From: Heliopora coerulea
Lineage: Eukaryota; Cnidaria; Anthozoa; Scleralcyonacea; Helioporidae
Length of the DNA: 64,000 nucleotides
Assembly: GCA_030142905.1 (NCBI GenBank)
Contig: JASJOG010000202.1
Coordinates: forward strand, 526,768 to 590,767
Reading direction: 5' to 3'
Every line of letters starts with the position of its first letter. Within the stretch, counting starts at the first letter, position 1. The notes under the pieces are model-generated. The model was not told where the DNA came from. It worked only from the letters and a program-made list of their open reading frames with translations, and made no database searches. The translations under genes and the position numbers were made by a program. Shown in pieces: positions 23,731 to 38,100 of the stretch.

Positions 23731-24404
23731 TGTTCCGTTCACACGATGCCGTTACGATTACAAGATTTTAAATTATTGCTGATTGTGTTGTTCGCAGTCA
23801 CTTGCGTGTTAATCAGTATGCCAACACTCCTCCGACGAAAAAACAAAAAACATCAGACGAATCGGTCCGAAACTTTGCTTGGACCGATGAGGAAGTGTCT
23901 TGGTCGTGTCCAAAATCGTCGTCGTCGTCTCTTTTTCTTTTTTCCTTTGTCTTTGTTTGTACCAAGTTGCAATAAAAATATTAAAAATCGCCGTTTCTTT
24001 GTGTAGTCCGTCAGATTTTTTTCTAAGAAAGATAAGTTAAAATGTAACGCACTGCACAAACATGAAAGAATCACCAGTAGAACCTATTAGCTTTGCTAAC
24101 TTCATTTTTATTTTTTTTGTTTGTAAATTCCCGCTTTCTCACTTCATTTAACCTGTACTTTTTGGCGGCGAAAAACGTTTCTTGAAACCGTGAAGAAATT
24201 ATTACGGTAAGGCGTTCACACGATGCCGGTAGAGGTACAGTTTCATTACGGTTTCAAATCATTGCGGTTAGCATTACGGTTTAAATCGTTACGGTTAGTA
24301 TTACGGTTTCATGTTTTTTCATACCGGTATCGTGTGAACGTAAGGCCTAACCGTAATGATTTTGTTACGATTTCATTTCGTACCGGCATCGTGTGAACGG
24401 GGTC
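23731..24404. mobile_element. Longer Harbinger-family copy inserted in a PLE
   Basis: The left end CCGTTCACACGATGCCGTTACG and the right end CCGGCATCGTGTGAACGGGGTC match the 218-bp MITEs, and the MITE-type interior lies at about 24180-24404. Between them is about 450 bases of unique sequence including a short open stretch (about 23822-23900, + strand) ending NFAWTDEEV, which resembles the start of a Myb/SANT-like DNA-binding domain. The right flank is TTA; the left flank is not, so the left end may be damaged. Confidence 0.6.
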
Positions 24405-24785
24405 TTACACTGGAAAGTTGGTTTACCAACTTGGAACCGGAACCACTAAACCGATCACAACAATTACCAGCACCTTACAAAAGACTTATTCAAAACTTAA
24501 AACGAACGGTAAAACAGTAGACCAACTCTAACAATGTCAATGACGCACACCCACAAACCGCAACCTCCCACAATCACCCACACGTATGACGTAATGAACC
24601 AGTCATAAATAGGCTGACTGTTCCAGACTATTCCTGTTTTTGACTCTGAAGATGACCGCCACTGAGGCCGTCGAAACGTCAATCACCAACAGTCTTTCTC
24701 AAGACTATAGTAACCTGGACGATCTACTATCACTTACATGTACCGATTCTCCCTGGTTCAAACCGTTTACTTAATTTACTTTAAC
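24405..24785 (+). mobile_element. Continuation and terminal repeat of the interrupted PLE
   Basis: The bases after the MITE lack MITE motifs and end with GAAGATGACCGCCACTGAGG, CGTCGAAACGTCAATCACCA and AGTCTTTCTCAAGACTATAG, the same string pattern as the PLE terminal repeat at 62564-62640. I infer that 23316-23730 and this piece were one element before the insertion. Confidence 0.55.
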
Positions 24786-26063
24786 ATGTGATAATGAACA
24801 AGAGTTGATGAAAGTTAGTAGTCAAACGAAAGCGAGATTTTCATCCTCTTTTGATCGAGGCTTTGAAAAATATATGCCAGAATTTGGTTTGATATGTAAG
24901 ATGGAGTCAGACATAAAAACATCCAAACTCTGACCTCCTATATCTCTATTCATCTCTTCAGATTATTGTAGAATTTGAAAGTATTAAGAATAAAAAATTG
25001 ATAGATGGTGGTAAAAGTGTCTGTTAAATTCCATGTGTATTTATTCATTGATGTTATGCATGGTTTGGAACCGAATGTCAGGTAATTTTTGACCGCAAGT
25101 GAAATAATTTGAGAGTTTCTGAATTCAGATGCATCTAGAATGCCGTGCTGAATTGCTTTTCTACCCAGTGTGAACTATTTGTGAATGTAAGGTCTTGTCC
25201 ACACAGATTAAATCTAACTTAAAACTCAGGTTTTTTTATGCATTTTCATGTAACGTTGATGAACTTTCAGTGAAAATGTAACGTTTTGAAAACGCGTTTC
25301 AAGGTGCGAATTTTTGAAACCACAACTTTGTCTTGTCCGTGAGCATAGTCCAATATGCAAACTTCTGAAAACGCGAGAGTTTTTGAAAAACTATCCGATG
25401 GAAATGACCCAAGTTTAATAGCCCAAGACGCCAAATTAAAGCATCACATGTCAGCTCACTACTCATAAGTCTCGGGACTGTTTTTCATTAATGTCGGGAA
25501 TGGTCTTCAGATGTTTTTAAGATTTAAATAAACTTCAATATTGTACGTCAAATCAAGGCATCCTATCTACACGTTAACTATATATCTAATCCCGTTACGA
25601 AATGCCACCTTAGTAATTACTGAAGTATTACTGTTTAGCAGAGCTGTTTAGTTCTAAGAAGCTTTTGATTGTCTTTCTTATTTAAAAATGATCCCAAAGT
25701 TTTTATTGTAGCCTTTCTTGATTTTGATATTTTTCTTATACGTTTATCAACCTTTCTAACAGGGCTCAAACGTTTTCGTATCACTACACGGAACTTTTCA
25801 GTCCTCCCTACTGGGATTGAAATTCTAACCTCATTAGTTCAGACCGGTCTGAGATTTTATCCCGACTGAGATTTAATTCCCACCGAATATATGTACATGT
25901 AGGATTACCACAGGTACATAACTATCTATCACAAGATTAAACTAACTATGCGTTATACAATTGCCTGTAGTTGCCAGATAGCTTTTGACTGTGGTCTTCT
26001 TTTGTAATGAATCCACTCCTGTTTTAATTAGTGGCCTGGTTTTTGCATATTATAGGAATCTAA
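24786..26063. other. Presumed promoter/5' region of the lectin gene
   Basis: No exon is recognised. An AG at 26054-26055 after TTGCATATTAT could be the acceptor of a 5' UTR exon that carries the start codon. No convincing TATA box or CpG cluster is seen. Confidence 0.35.
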
Positions 26064-26160
26064 ATGTTGTTATTTTTGCTGGTATTCGTGGTTCCTGGTT
26101 ACGAATCCGCCGACATTCTACCTGAACAATGTGAAGATCAGTTTGGTGCAGATCTTACAG
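26064..26160 (+). CDS. Lectin gene exon 1: start and signal peptide
   Basis: The ATG at 26064 is followed by MLLFLLVFVVPGYESA, a short hydrophobic core suited to a signal peptide with cleavage near residues 16-18, then DILPEQCEDQFGADLT. The donor is GTACAG at 26161, phase 1. Joining to 30774 gives a natural entry into FTP1 (LTENFALHKPASQ). Confidence 0.75.
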
Positions 26161-29100
26161 GTACAGAAAGCAATAAAAATTGCATTTCCTGAATTCTGCT
26201 TTATTTGATTCTTCGTACTCCCTTCCCAACCCACTTGAGAATGCTGTCGAAGATCAGCACCTGAAGTTAAAAGGATGGATAGATGACTCGCTTTATAAGG
26301 TTGTATAAGGTGTGGGAGGGGATCTGTCGTATCTCTGGGTTATTTTGACTTAGATATAGACTAGTTGCGTAAATAAATTCCGTTTTTAATTTTTCTCATT
26401 CAGTTAATTACATGCAAAAATTACAAAATGAAATAATTTGAAATTAATAATCAGACAAATAATGGAGTTGAACATCAAAAATATCCTAGGAGATGCCTCC
26501 ATTCCAATATTACTTGACAACGCACGATTAGTAATGAGTGATCATTAATTATATACAGACAACAACCATAAACACGGGGAAACTATAGACGTTTAAAATT
26601 TAGCCGAAAAGTGAAGAAATTATCTTGATATAGAACAGATAACAGCAGATCATCAACCTGGAGTGTAAGTGCAAACGTTTGTAGCCAAACGTCTGGATTT
26701 CCATAATGTGTAAAAAGGAAAACTTTTCAAGTTAAAATTAAGTTATATTTATACAGGTTAGCGCAACGTAGCCAAAAAAACTGATTGAAACAGGGCACTG
26801 CCCTTCGGGAAGGGGAAGGGCATAACCAAGAATAATCAAAAGGAGGGACAACGTCAAAAGAAAATTTTCTTTCACTGAATTTGAGGTTGAGGAGTGATCC
26901 CCTTGAAACTTTTTGATTTAGGAGCTCCAAAATCACTCAAAAAATGCAAGCCCTTGCTAGAATTTTGCAAAACCGATTACAACCAATGACTTACATGAAG
27001 TCAAAATTGCAAAATACAATTTAAAATGTAGAGAATACTGAAACTATACTAGATAAACTTTAAATTGTATTTTGTAATTTATAATTTTAATTGCAAAATG
27101 CTGTATTTTTAATGAGAATTTTCAATCATTTTAAAGTACAGTGGAACCTGTATATAACGGCCCTGTATTAAGCGGCCACCCTCTATTAAGGTGGTCTTAC
27201 ACACAAAAAAAATCGATTTTGAGTGAAATCTACGAAATTGCAAAAGTTGGAGAAATACAATCTTTGAACCCTTCTTAATCTTGTTAGTATAATTTTTTTG
27301 CCGAGAAATACCTAAAAAACCAAGAAATCCAGCATTTTCCAGAACTCTTACTATGTTCATCACCCGTACCACCCTTAACTTTAAGGCTGTTTTTCTCAAT
27401 ATGTCAAAATGGCCTGATCACTGACATATCATGCAAGATATCTCAAAAAGCATTCAAGCTATCCTTATCAAACTTTCAGGGCTTATAGTGCATGCCTCTT
27501 GGGGATGAACTAAAAGAATTGAATTCTGTTCAACTGTCAAAAAATAATGAAAGTTTTAGTGACACAATTGTACACATTCTCGGCATTCAAAAAGTTTAAT
27601 GTTGATTATAGCCATACTTTATATAGTAGAGAAATGATTCTAGTTCATACCCTAGGCAATTAAAAGTTATTCCAGATTTCTGCCATCATTTGTTGTCTAG
27701 TTATCACGTTTACAAATGTACCCTCTTTTCTCCATGGGAGGTGGTGTATCTTGGTTACCATGGAAACAATTTACCAAAAAAAATTATTTTTATAGTTGGG
27801 TAACCCCCCTGAACAACATAATATAGGTAGAGTTTCATTTTATTTCAGATATCAAAAACAAATTTTCTTTGTGTAAGACCACCTTAAGCGGCCAGTTTTC
27901 AAAGTCCCGAATTATTGCCCATACAAACGTTGTAATTGTTACCTTTATTAAGCGGCCACCTCTATTAAGCGATCATGGCCACCCTTTAGCAGTCCCATGT
28001 TTGTCTTTCTTTGTTCTTTTTACCTGTGTTAAGCGGCCACCCTTGAACGGAAACCTAAAGTCACATGTCATTTCACGCGGTGTTTTATTGTGTTTGATCG
28101 TGTTTAAGAAGCGACCATCGTCACTACAGAAATGACAAAGCTAATGTTTATAATTAACCGTTCATTATGGTTAATCCTTTCCAGATGTCCTCAATGAACT
28201 GTAGTACAAAATCACTGGATGCAAAAAATATCGTTCGTTTCGAATCTGCTTCAGTCTAACTGTACTTGAGATTTCTCTTTAGCTAGCTTGTTTTTGAGCC
28301 ATGTGATTGAGAAAGAATCGCCTTCAAACGCATACTTGTACAGGATTTCCAGGCCATAACCTCCACCACTGTTAACGCATTTGTCCTTTACAGTGACCTT
28401 CCCATTGTTTTTGGTTTGAGTTTTATTGCCTACAGTGCTATCAAAATTTAAGCAAAATTTCCGTTTTAACTGGATGTTGATCCTAAGAACTATGAAATGA
28501 CGGAATGAGATGTACTTCGCTGTGAACTGTAAGTTATAAAAATACTGCATAATAGAGCAGAGGACAATGGAGTGTACCCGCTACATTTACTAGTTTGCAA
28601 CTTTGTTGAAAGTAAAAATCGCCTGAAAGAGTGTTGATAGTAAAATTGACATTTGATCACGCCCATTGAGTATTTTTAGCGATCCTGTATTAAGAGGCCA
28701 CCTGTATTAAGTGGCCAGTTTCTCAAGTCCCGAGGGTGGCCGGCATATGCAGGCTCTACTGTATCAAAATCCGTTCCATCTCCAGTAAAGTGATAAAGAG
28801 AATTCCAAATAGTATAGCCACTCTCAAGCGAAACAGTTCTCATGCGCAACTTAATTGGTTCAACTTATTAACAAAGAGAAATCTTTCATTTAGGAATTAA
28901 AAAGAAAAGAATAACCTTTCAGGCTCAAACGTAACTTTGCGAGAAAATTTTTACATTTCGCAAGAAATTTTCTCTGTGGAAATTGGCCATTAATTAGTCT
29001 CTTTTTGATCGAATTTGATGAGTTTGAGCACTGGCTGTAATTGCAGCATTTTTATACGTAAATCTATCATGTGCTTACGTACAACAACACTCTTATCCAC

Positions 29101-32100
29101 TGAACCACTTCTGAACTGTGCTACCATTATTAGCTGAGGTTTAGAGTTTATTCTGGGTTTACTGGCTCGGGTAACATTGTTTCCTGAGGAAAACATATTT
29201 AAGCGAAATATCATTGATAATATAATGATTTTGATCATCGGTTGACGTTGAGTTGTAACTGCAATCTACATTTGAAAAAGAAAATAAAAATTTTCAGATT
29301 CTAATTTCTTTCCGATTGTTTGCTTTTTCTTGGCAACATCTGTGTTAGCAAGGTCAGGTATGCCATTCGAAAGTCAATTAGTTCTTATCCAGTCATTCTG
29401 AAAGAAAGGTTAATTCCTTTCTGAATATCCATACGTTCTTGGATGATCATCTAACTTCAAAATTCATGAACAAAACCTTTCTGAATCAATGTAAAATGTG
29501 TCATTCCTTTGCATATGCTCACAGTTTCGACAACAAAATTTTGACCGACCGAGGATTAAACTCATTGACTTTTAAATGACCAGGCCGTGTTCAACAAACG
29601 TGACGTTTTTGTACATTAAAATTAAAAATTTTAATGACATCACCTGATAAGTTGATCGAGAGACTTTGAATGTCCACAGTCCGAGGGAGATATGTCGATC
29701 CTTTATTCATACAAATCTTGCTCCCTTATAGCATGCATTATGAAATGATCTGCATGTGGGAACTGTAAGATCATGTGAAGATGTATTTCTTGCGTAAGAA
29801 GTAATTTAAGAGTTGTTTAGACAATTGCTCCCAATTGGGCCCCGCGCCTAAGGGGGCCCCACGTTAATGTAATCTACTCTAGTCTTGTCAATTACACACA
29901 ACACATTGCAACATATTACACACCTAAAACCACATTGCAGGTTTTACAGAGAACAGCAACGATTATAATTTTGTTTTGAATTCTTAAAAAGTTAGTAGTG
30001 TTTGTTCATACTGTTTATATTTTGAATTTTTTTGCTGTACTTGAATTAAATAATGTTAATTACATCTGAGTATGTATATATGCATGTTGTGTGTTTCCGC
30101 TGTGTTGTAAAGCAATAAACGGATTATGGTTTATGGTTAATATCTATATAATTTCATTAATTCCAATAATTTGTTAACGCTAAAAGATTTTTAGAAATCC
30201 AAAAAATTAATTTGTTTCCAACAATGCTGTTCACTTACATTTTGAATGTTTTTTCTAAACAAAAAATAAAATTAATATTTTTAATAAATCATTTCACAGT
30301 AACTAAAACAAGTAGTTTTGTAACTATGTACTTTTCAAAGGTGACCTACACATTTTGTTTGCTCACTTGTACGCTTACACGTATGCAATTTTATATTAAG
30401 ATATAGCTTAGGTCTATTTGGTCCATTAACTCACATGCACTTTTTAAGGCACATTTTGATTGCTTTCCATTCTGTCATAGAAATATAAAGTCTATAACAG
30501 ACTTTATTTACATCTCTATAATTCTATAGACCTTGGCTGTGAACCTGGGGCCCCGCCAAAAATGTTCCCAATTAGGCCCCGCAGCTCCTAAGGCCGGGCC
30601 CTGTGTTAAGATTATCGCTCCTTTGTTAATATTTTTGCAAGGTGGGAGATGGTATAGTCATTGAGTTGAATATTTGAGTTAGATGAAGTCATCTACTTTG
30701 CCTCCTCTCCTATTTTGCACATCTGTACCTAATCCAGTGTAACACTCTGAAATCGTTTATACATTTTATACAGAAAACTTTGCACTTCATAAGCCTGCTT
30801 CGCAAACAAGCACAACTAAAGGTGGGTTGGCAAGCCGCGTCGTCGATGGTAACAAAAATCCGTATTTCAACGAAGGAAGTTGTTCTGAGACTGATTTTGG
30901 AAACGACGTGTTTTGGAAGGTGGATCTTGAGACTCAGATATACATTACATCGGTCACGATTACTGCTAGAGCTGATGAACATTGGATGCAGTCCGACTTT
31001 TTTCAAATTTTGGTGCAACTTATCTCAGCTACCTGGAAGTGTTCGGATGGTTTTCTTCCCAATAAAGGAGAAACTAGGACAATAGTCTGTTCTCCTCCAC
31101 GAAAAGGCGATGGGATAAAAATTCTAGTTCCAGGATCGAACAAACGACTTTCACTTTGCGAGGTTGAAGTTCATGGACGTCTGCTTGATTTTTACGACCG
31201 CGAAGGTAAGAAGTTATTTCTAAATAAGGATAAGTAAAGTGAAAACCTGTGTTTTTCATGCAATGATAAAAAGGAACTGATCAACACATAAGGCGTTCCC
31301 GACTCTGATACACCATTAAACTAAATCAGAGAAATTTCTGTTATGCATTTTCGTAGGTGCTTATATGAATTAGAGTCCCTTAACTGACAATAGTTAATCG
31401 AACCTGTAACTTTCCATTAACACCGGAGCTTTGTCATATTTTTATCTACTAAGCTATAATGGTTATCATATATTTACTGTTTCTTGTAGATACTGGCTAA
31501 AAAGACAAATTAATACAGTATAATCCATGACCGTTATGTCACAACCAGAAATAGGTTTAGAGAGATTTTGGCGAGATATTAAGCTAACCAGCACATTCTC
31601 TCGTAAAATGTAATTTATAATAAAAACCGAGCAGAAGTGCTTTGTCATATGTCGAACTCTTTTGCCGAAATATTCCTTTCTTGTAAGTAATTGTCTTGTG
31701 AATCTTAAACTAATTTTTCAAAAACTTTATCGACAATAGATAAGCAGAAATTGGTCTATTATTTCCAAATTCCTGTTTATGTCTAGATAAACGGATTGGT
31801 GACACTCAGGTTTTTTCCCCTCATTCGGAAAAACACCAAGAAAAAGTGAACAGTCGTATATGTATGAGTTAGGGATGGTAAAGTTATTATCATTGCGATC
31901 CTTCAGAATTTTGCTGGTATATTATCAGGTCCACAGGCTTTTCATGAGCTTTAATGCATCATAACTTTGTAACCTCATGAATTGTTATATCATTAAATTT
32001 ACACGCTGATTCACTTTAAATTTACACTGTGATAATTTTAAACACTAATTCTATAAATTCAACAACGATGTTTGCTTGTGAAAAGTGATCTGATAAGTAT

Positions 32101-35100
32101 TTTCTTACATTAGTTAAGTAGTTGTTATATAAATCTGAGATATTTTTATTGTCCTAAAAATTTATATCGTTTTCATTGATATAAGGAGCACAAGTCGTCT
32201 TAGAACGTTAACTACTAAGCTGATCGGTATCTTTGCGCATGTCTTTTGGATTATTACTATTCTTATCAATTGCGCCGTAAAAATAATGCGTCGTGGCCTT
32301 TTTATTAAGTTGTTAACGTCACTTCTCGCTTGCTTATATGACATATGATAAATTCGATGTTTAGTTTAAACTGCCCTCTCCAAGGCAATCACAATTATTT
32401 ATTGTGGTTTTAATATGGTTATTTAACCAAGGAGCATACTTACATGTTTACATGAAGCACTGCTATTCCTTCGCAGCCTCGAAGTGACATACCTCTCACT
32501 TGTAAGGGTACATTTGAATCTCTTGAAGAGCAGTCACTCATTGCCAATACATAAGCAAGACTGATTTTAAATTCAGCGAAACCATAATTTTTAAAATTTT
32601 TTGTCAAACTGATTTTTCCGAACATATGCAAAATCCAATTGTCTACATTCGTATGTAAGACTGTGGTTGCTAACCCCCGAATAAGCTACACATAAATTTC
32701 TGAAATTAATTGGGTATATTGAAATAAGTTTGCAATATCTAGGAATCGATATTCATCTTCATCATTATTGTCATTAACACTGTCATTGTCATTGCAACTG
32801 CAATTACGAAAATTATTATCACCATTATCATTACTATTAGATAGTTACATGCACTTTATCTGATATCATTCCAGTGAATTACGCTTACCAACAGCCTGCC
32901 AAACAATCATCAAATTATAACGTCGAGCACGTGGCGTCTAAAGCCGTTGATGGTACCCGAAGCTCTGACCTTTTGGATTTATCATGTACACACACTATGA
33001 AGGGCACCAGGGAGTGGTGGCAAGTAGACCTTGGAAAAACAGTAATAGTGTACGCAGTGACAATAACTAACAGAAATACATATTGGCGTAGGTTGGGCAA
33101 TTTTAAAATCAGTGTTGGTGCAAGTGAATACCCAACGGATAATGAGAACCCGACCTGTGCAGGACGTAATGGTTTATTATCTGGAGAGACAAAGCCCATA
33201 TTTTGTTTTAATCCTATCAGAGGACGATATGTGACTTTACTATCGTGGCTGGATGAAGTCTTGACGTTATGCGAGGTGTCTGTTCAAGCCAGGAGAATCT
33301 CAATCAGGAACGAAAGTTTATCAGGTTTGTGATTACAGCACGGGAAGTGCTAGAATCCCATAAGGAAACGGACAAACAGACGAAAAAAGAAAGACAAACA
33401 GTAAAACAGCCAATGAAGTTAATCAAAATAACACATTACTATTTGAAAAAAGGAGGCAATTAAAGCGACAAAAAGATCATGAAAAGTCACGGCGTTTAAA
33501 ACACTAGTGTAGCCAGCCCATTGGTCTTGGGTGGACACAGGCACACAGCCATGAATTTACCCGGGGGTGACAGCCAAGCATTAAGCGCAAGCCTTCTAGA
33601 AGGTGTGGGGACATTGCCCTCAAGAGGTTTTTCAATTCTTAGGTCTCTGAAATGGTATTTCCTGCATTTTAAGAGGAACTTAAAATAGTCTAACAAGTTT
33701 CTCTTCGGTTGCTTCGAGTTTTGTTCCATTCTTCAATTGACATGACAACAGTATATCAACCTTCATGTGCGCCAGCAAGCTTCTGGATCATGCGTACACG
33801 CATCACGCACGGGAAATGGGTTGGCATGGGCTAGAGTGGGATATCCAATGACGTCCTTCGTTTGCAAGATAGGCTAGGCACGTGGCCGACCAGGCCCAGC
33901 CTTGCCTACGCCACTGGTTTAAAAGCCGCAGAAGTACAATGGCAAGGTTTCGCCAAGAATTCATATAAGATAGATATAAAAATGGGTTGCAGCGTCGGTA
34001 GTATAAAACAGCACAGAAAGTTAAAAGGTTGGTAGACTGCTGAATTTATTATAGAGATTTCTAACGTTTCGAGCTATGGCCCTTCATCAGAAAGTAAAAC
34101 GAGTTCTAAAAGAATGGCAACTAGACTAGGTTTTATACTAAAGGGAGTCATGTGACAAGAGTTAACCAATAAAATGTGAGAAATATAAACGAACAGAGCA
34201 ACAACCTAGCAACGACAAGGACGTCGCTTGTGATTTTTAACGGCAATCAGTAAACCGACACGGGGAGAAACCGCCAGAGACCCCAGAGGAATAGGAATTT
34301 GCAAACGATAAAAATGAAAACAAAACCAAGGGAAAACAGTGTATAAGCTAATGTTTCTATCTGCCCATGCTAGACAAAAACAAAAACTTATTAGGTGGTT
34401 AAATAAAAGAAAACCGTTCGTTGAGCCCATGGGGAAGAATTGTTCCAAGTTTGAAAATGAGACGCCTTTCCTGTCTCTTGCGGCTATCATTGCCACCGGA
34501 GATGGATGAGATGACGCAAACTTTAATATTCGTATGTTGACAAGCCTGTCGCCCGGCATTTCAACAGCGCTAACCATGTAAATTGGCCCTAATTTTATTA
34601 TTTTTAAGTAACTTTGAGTAATTACAGTTTGTCCAGATGCAAAGCCTATGGGTATGGAGGATCATAAGATTCTTGATTCTCAGATCAGCGCTTCCTCTGA
34701 ATGGAATCACGGACATCGTTCCGCTAATGGCAGGTTAAACTTTCAGCGACGTTCAGACAGAACTGGGGCATGGTCGTCGTTGCTAAATGACGTCAATCAG
34801 TGGTTTCAAGTAGACTTTTTACAGATAGTGACCGTGATCGAAATAATTACCCAAGGTCGTGCGGATCATGATCAATGGGTGAAAAGTTACACAATTTCGT
34901 ACGGCAACGTAGCCACCAGCTTTTGGTTGTACGAAGAACATGGACAAACCATGGTAAGAGCATAAAGGCTTCTTCACTAAAGCTACAGTAACACTGATCA
35001 ATTTTTGTCGCCGATTTGTTTTGCCATGGCTTTGCGAGGTAAATCAGTGAGTGTAACATGCACCTACAAGGTCGATTTTTGCTTTTCAAAAGTATTGAAA

Positions 35101-38100
35101 GTTTTCGAATTGGATCAAAAACTTGCAACCAAGTGATAGATTTGGTATGATGATGATATTACCATTTCAACATTATCTCTTGTTTCTTTGACTCATATCT
35201 TGAGTTTTACAAGATGATCATTTTCGGTGTATGTTTTGTCTTATACTTTTTCAAACTATCGGCTGGTCATGGTTTTTAGGACGAGAAAGGTTAATACAGT
35301 TTGAGTTGTATCGCTCATTTGACTGTTTCACAAGTTTTAGATGAGGACTGGGTTCTTCTCTTCGTTTCATCCAATCCGTAGTCCATATAATCCGGTTTCT
35401 TCTCTTATCTTTAATTAAACTAAATTTAAAAAGGGAAGCTTCCTACCGCTAGATAAGTATGTATGTACCGCATTTCCTCTATGTAGCCCTCCCCGTCTAA
35501 TTAACTCCCAGTTCAGAAGTACAGGGAAAAAAATAAGCCCCCAACCTCTAGCCCCCACCCCTGATAAGGGTACTTTTATTCATTAAAAGTAGATATATTT
35601 CGATATGGAAATATGAGTGCTAAGCGACAACGTTCTATGAAGAAACACGTTCCTTTGTTTGAAAGTCGGTGTATTTAAGTTCTAAAGAACAAGAAAATTT
35701 GTTAAGCCTCCGGCCTCTATTTATCTCTTCCTTCTAATAAGGCCCCGGTCTAGAAACAATGAAAAAAATAAACCGCCCCAGCGGGCTAAATAAAAGAAAT
35801 ACGGTAATTAATGATAAGCTGCCGCACTTACATTCTTTGATCTTTTTCAAAACAGTATTTTTAAAGACAATTCATTATCCAACCAAACATTATAACGCTT
35901 TGACCTTGCCTAAGATATGGGGGGAAGGTTCGTGAAAAATGAGAGTTCATTCGAACTCCACCAGTGTCATCTACCGTGCGCCAGCGATCATGCTATTAAT
36001 GGTGATATTTTTTTGAAAACAAAAGGTATTCCTTGGAAACACTGACAGGAATTCAATTGTCCGTCATACTCTATCACCAGCTATCGTGGCTCGCTTGATT
36101 CGCATTCACCCAAAAACCTGGCATGGACACATCTCAATGAGAGTAGAATTTCGTGGCTGTTATAAAGGTAAACTGATTAGGGAAATCGAATGAGATAATT
36201 GTGAACAACAAAAGTATCTGAAAATGGAGAAGGCTTGCAGTTTGATTTTTTTTGCAGTCGCTTTTTTATTCGTGCATAAAATTTTTCAGGGTTCCTAATA
36301 CATTCACTTTTATCCTACCTTAATCGGAGGTGGTGAGTGCCTGAAATTTTAGAAACAAGTGTCAGTGGCAAATGAGTCCCGTTTAGTCCTTATGTATTCT
36401 ATGTACTCATTTCAAATCAAAACAAACATGGCCAAAACAAGAAGAGATGCTCGGGTTTTAATGTAATAATATATCTTTAAAACGACATTCAGAATGATAT
36501 TAGAAGAAAAACTACTACATAAAATGAATTGCTGAGAAATCATCAAAGTAGTGAGATTTCGAGAGCTGGCAACTGTCATACAAACTTTCTGCACCAAAAG
36601 TTTGAACCATTCGTGTTTTCGTTGGTATCATTTAGTTTTATAACTTAGATCATTGCGATATCATCAATTTTGCATTGTTACTAAACCTATATCTTGAACA
36701 TCAAACTGTTGTATACACTTAATATGAAGGATAGTTTGATTGCTGATGATTACCAACACTGTCACTGAAACCTGTTTTGCGAAAGTTTTCCATGCGATTT
36801 TTTACCCGTGACAGGACTTAAATTGAGTTAGTTGAAGAACTAGTTTTGACCCTGTATTAATCTACCAATCGTCTTATTTGAGAAAATTAGAGAAAAACAA
36901 CTTTGAACAGAACAAACATTGCATTGTTCTAAGACCTCAAGGTCCAGATTCGCTGCAGACAAGGTGTAGGTGTGCCTTGCCCAAAACGCCAACTTGGTGA
37001 GCCCGAATTCAATACCAAAGTGGTTAGTGAGTCACCCACTTCTTCAAAATGTACGTGAGCGAAAGGCACAGGGCCAACATTACCGCCTGCGGCGTAGGAA
37101 ACGAAAGTGCGGGAGCCGCGACCTCTCTAAAGTCCACGTGAGGACCAGGGATATCATTTGACCCCGAAAAAGCTTAGACCGTGTGAAAAGAAAATGTTTT
37201 TTAGGCCCAGTTTCATCCAAACAAACTGTATACCAGAGCTTAATAGTTAAGTCTTATAATTTACTTTTCATGTTATCTGAGGGGTCAATTTCATGATATT
37301 AGAAGTCATAATCTCCCAAGGAACAATGCATGCCACTTACCATAGTCGAGTGAAATTTGTTTTAGTTAAAAATTAATAAATTTAAGAATTAAATTCACAT
37401 GCTTTTACTGTCCTGTTATCCCAGAATCATTCCAAAAATGCATTAAATTGAAAGAATTTTCTTATTTTAGGCTTAAAATTTTTAAACACTGACCAATAGC
37501 TCAACTACCTCAAAGTGAAACCTCGCATAACCAATTTCAACAACTGTTGTTAAGATCTCTGGTTTCGTATAGATAACGTCTTTAAAGATAACGTATGCAG
37601 ACTCAACTGAGCACGTTTCTTTTTTTTCGCAACTGATATACAAAGATTTCTTTTCGAGAGTTAGCCTTTATCTTGTTCTATTCGCATTTCATTTGGGAAT
37701 AAAATAATTACCATGATTTTCTTTTTATGTTTGCTAAGTTCCTCAAGAGCCTCTAATCGATCCTGAGTATGTAGCTTTGGAAAAACGATTAACTGCATCG
37801 TCTTTCGAGGATCGGTAAGTTAATGTTTTTGATATATTAAACCTACTAACTATGTGTATGCTGGTACTCCTGGGTTGGCAAAATCAGAAAAATTTCCTCA
37901 AAATAAGTTTCGAAGATGAGGCTCAAGCAAAACTGTGCATGGTCCAAGGCCCTCCTTTAGACCTATCGTGGGATCCAGAGAAGGTCTTGGTTCATCGAAT
38001 TCTATACTACTTTTGCCACATATTTTAACGGTCATTGATCTAATGGTTGTGAAGCTAGAGCAGTTACATTGCTTTGGGTCATTTAGGGTTAACTGCCACC

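Noticed and set aside
28251..28550. Minus-strand open frame within the Tc1/mariner-like element as a transposase
   Set aside because: No DDE/D motif, helix-turn-helix or other transposase feature could be seen in its 99 codons.
32915..33199. Minus-strand open frame opposite FTP domain 2
   Set aside because: It is the antisense shadow of a well-supported exon; the same holds for frames opposite the CTLD (51752-52000) and F5/8C domains 1 (34819-35128) and 6 (63129-63332).
34206..34577. Minus-strand gene of 123 codons
   Set aside because: It lies within repeat-like sequence; the opposite strand gives a weak PLE-style stretch, and there is no splice context or homology for the minus frame.
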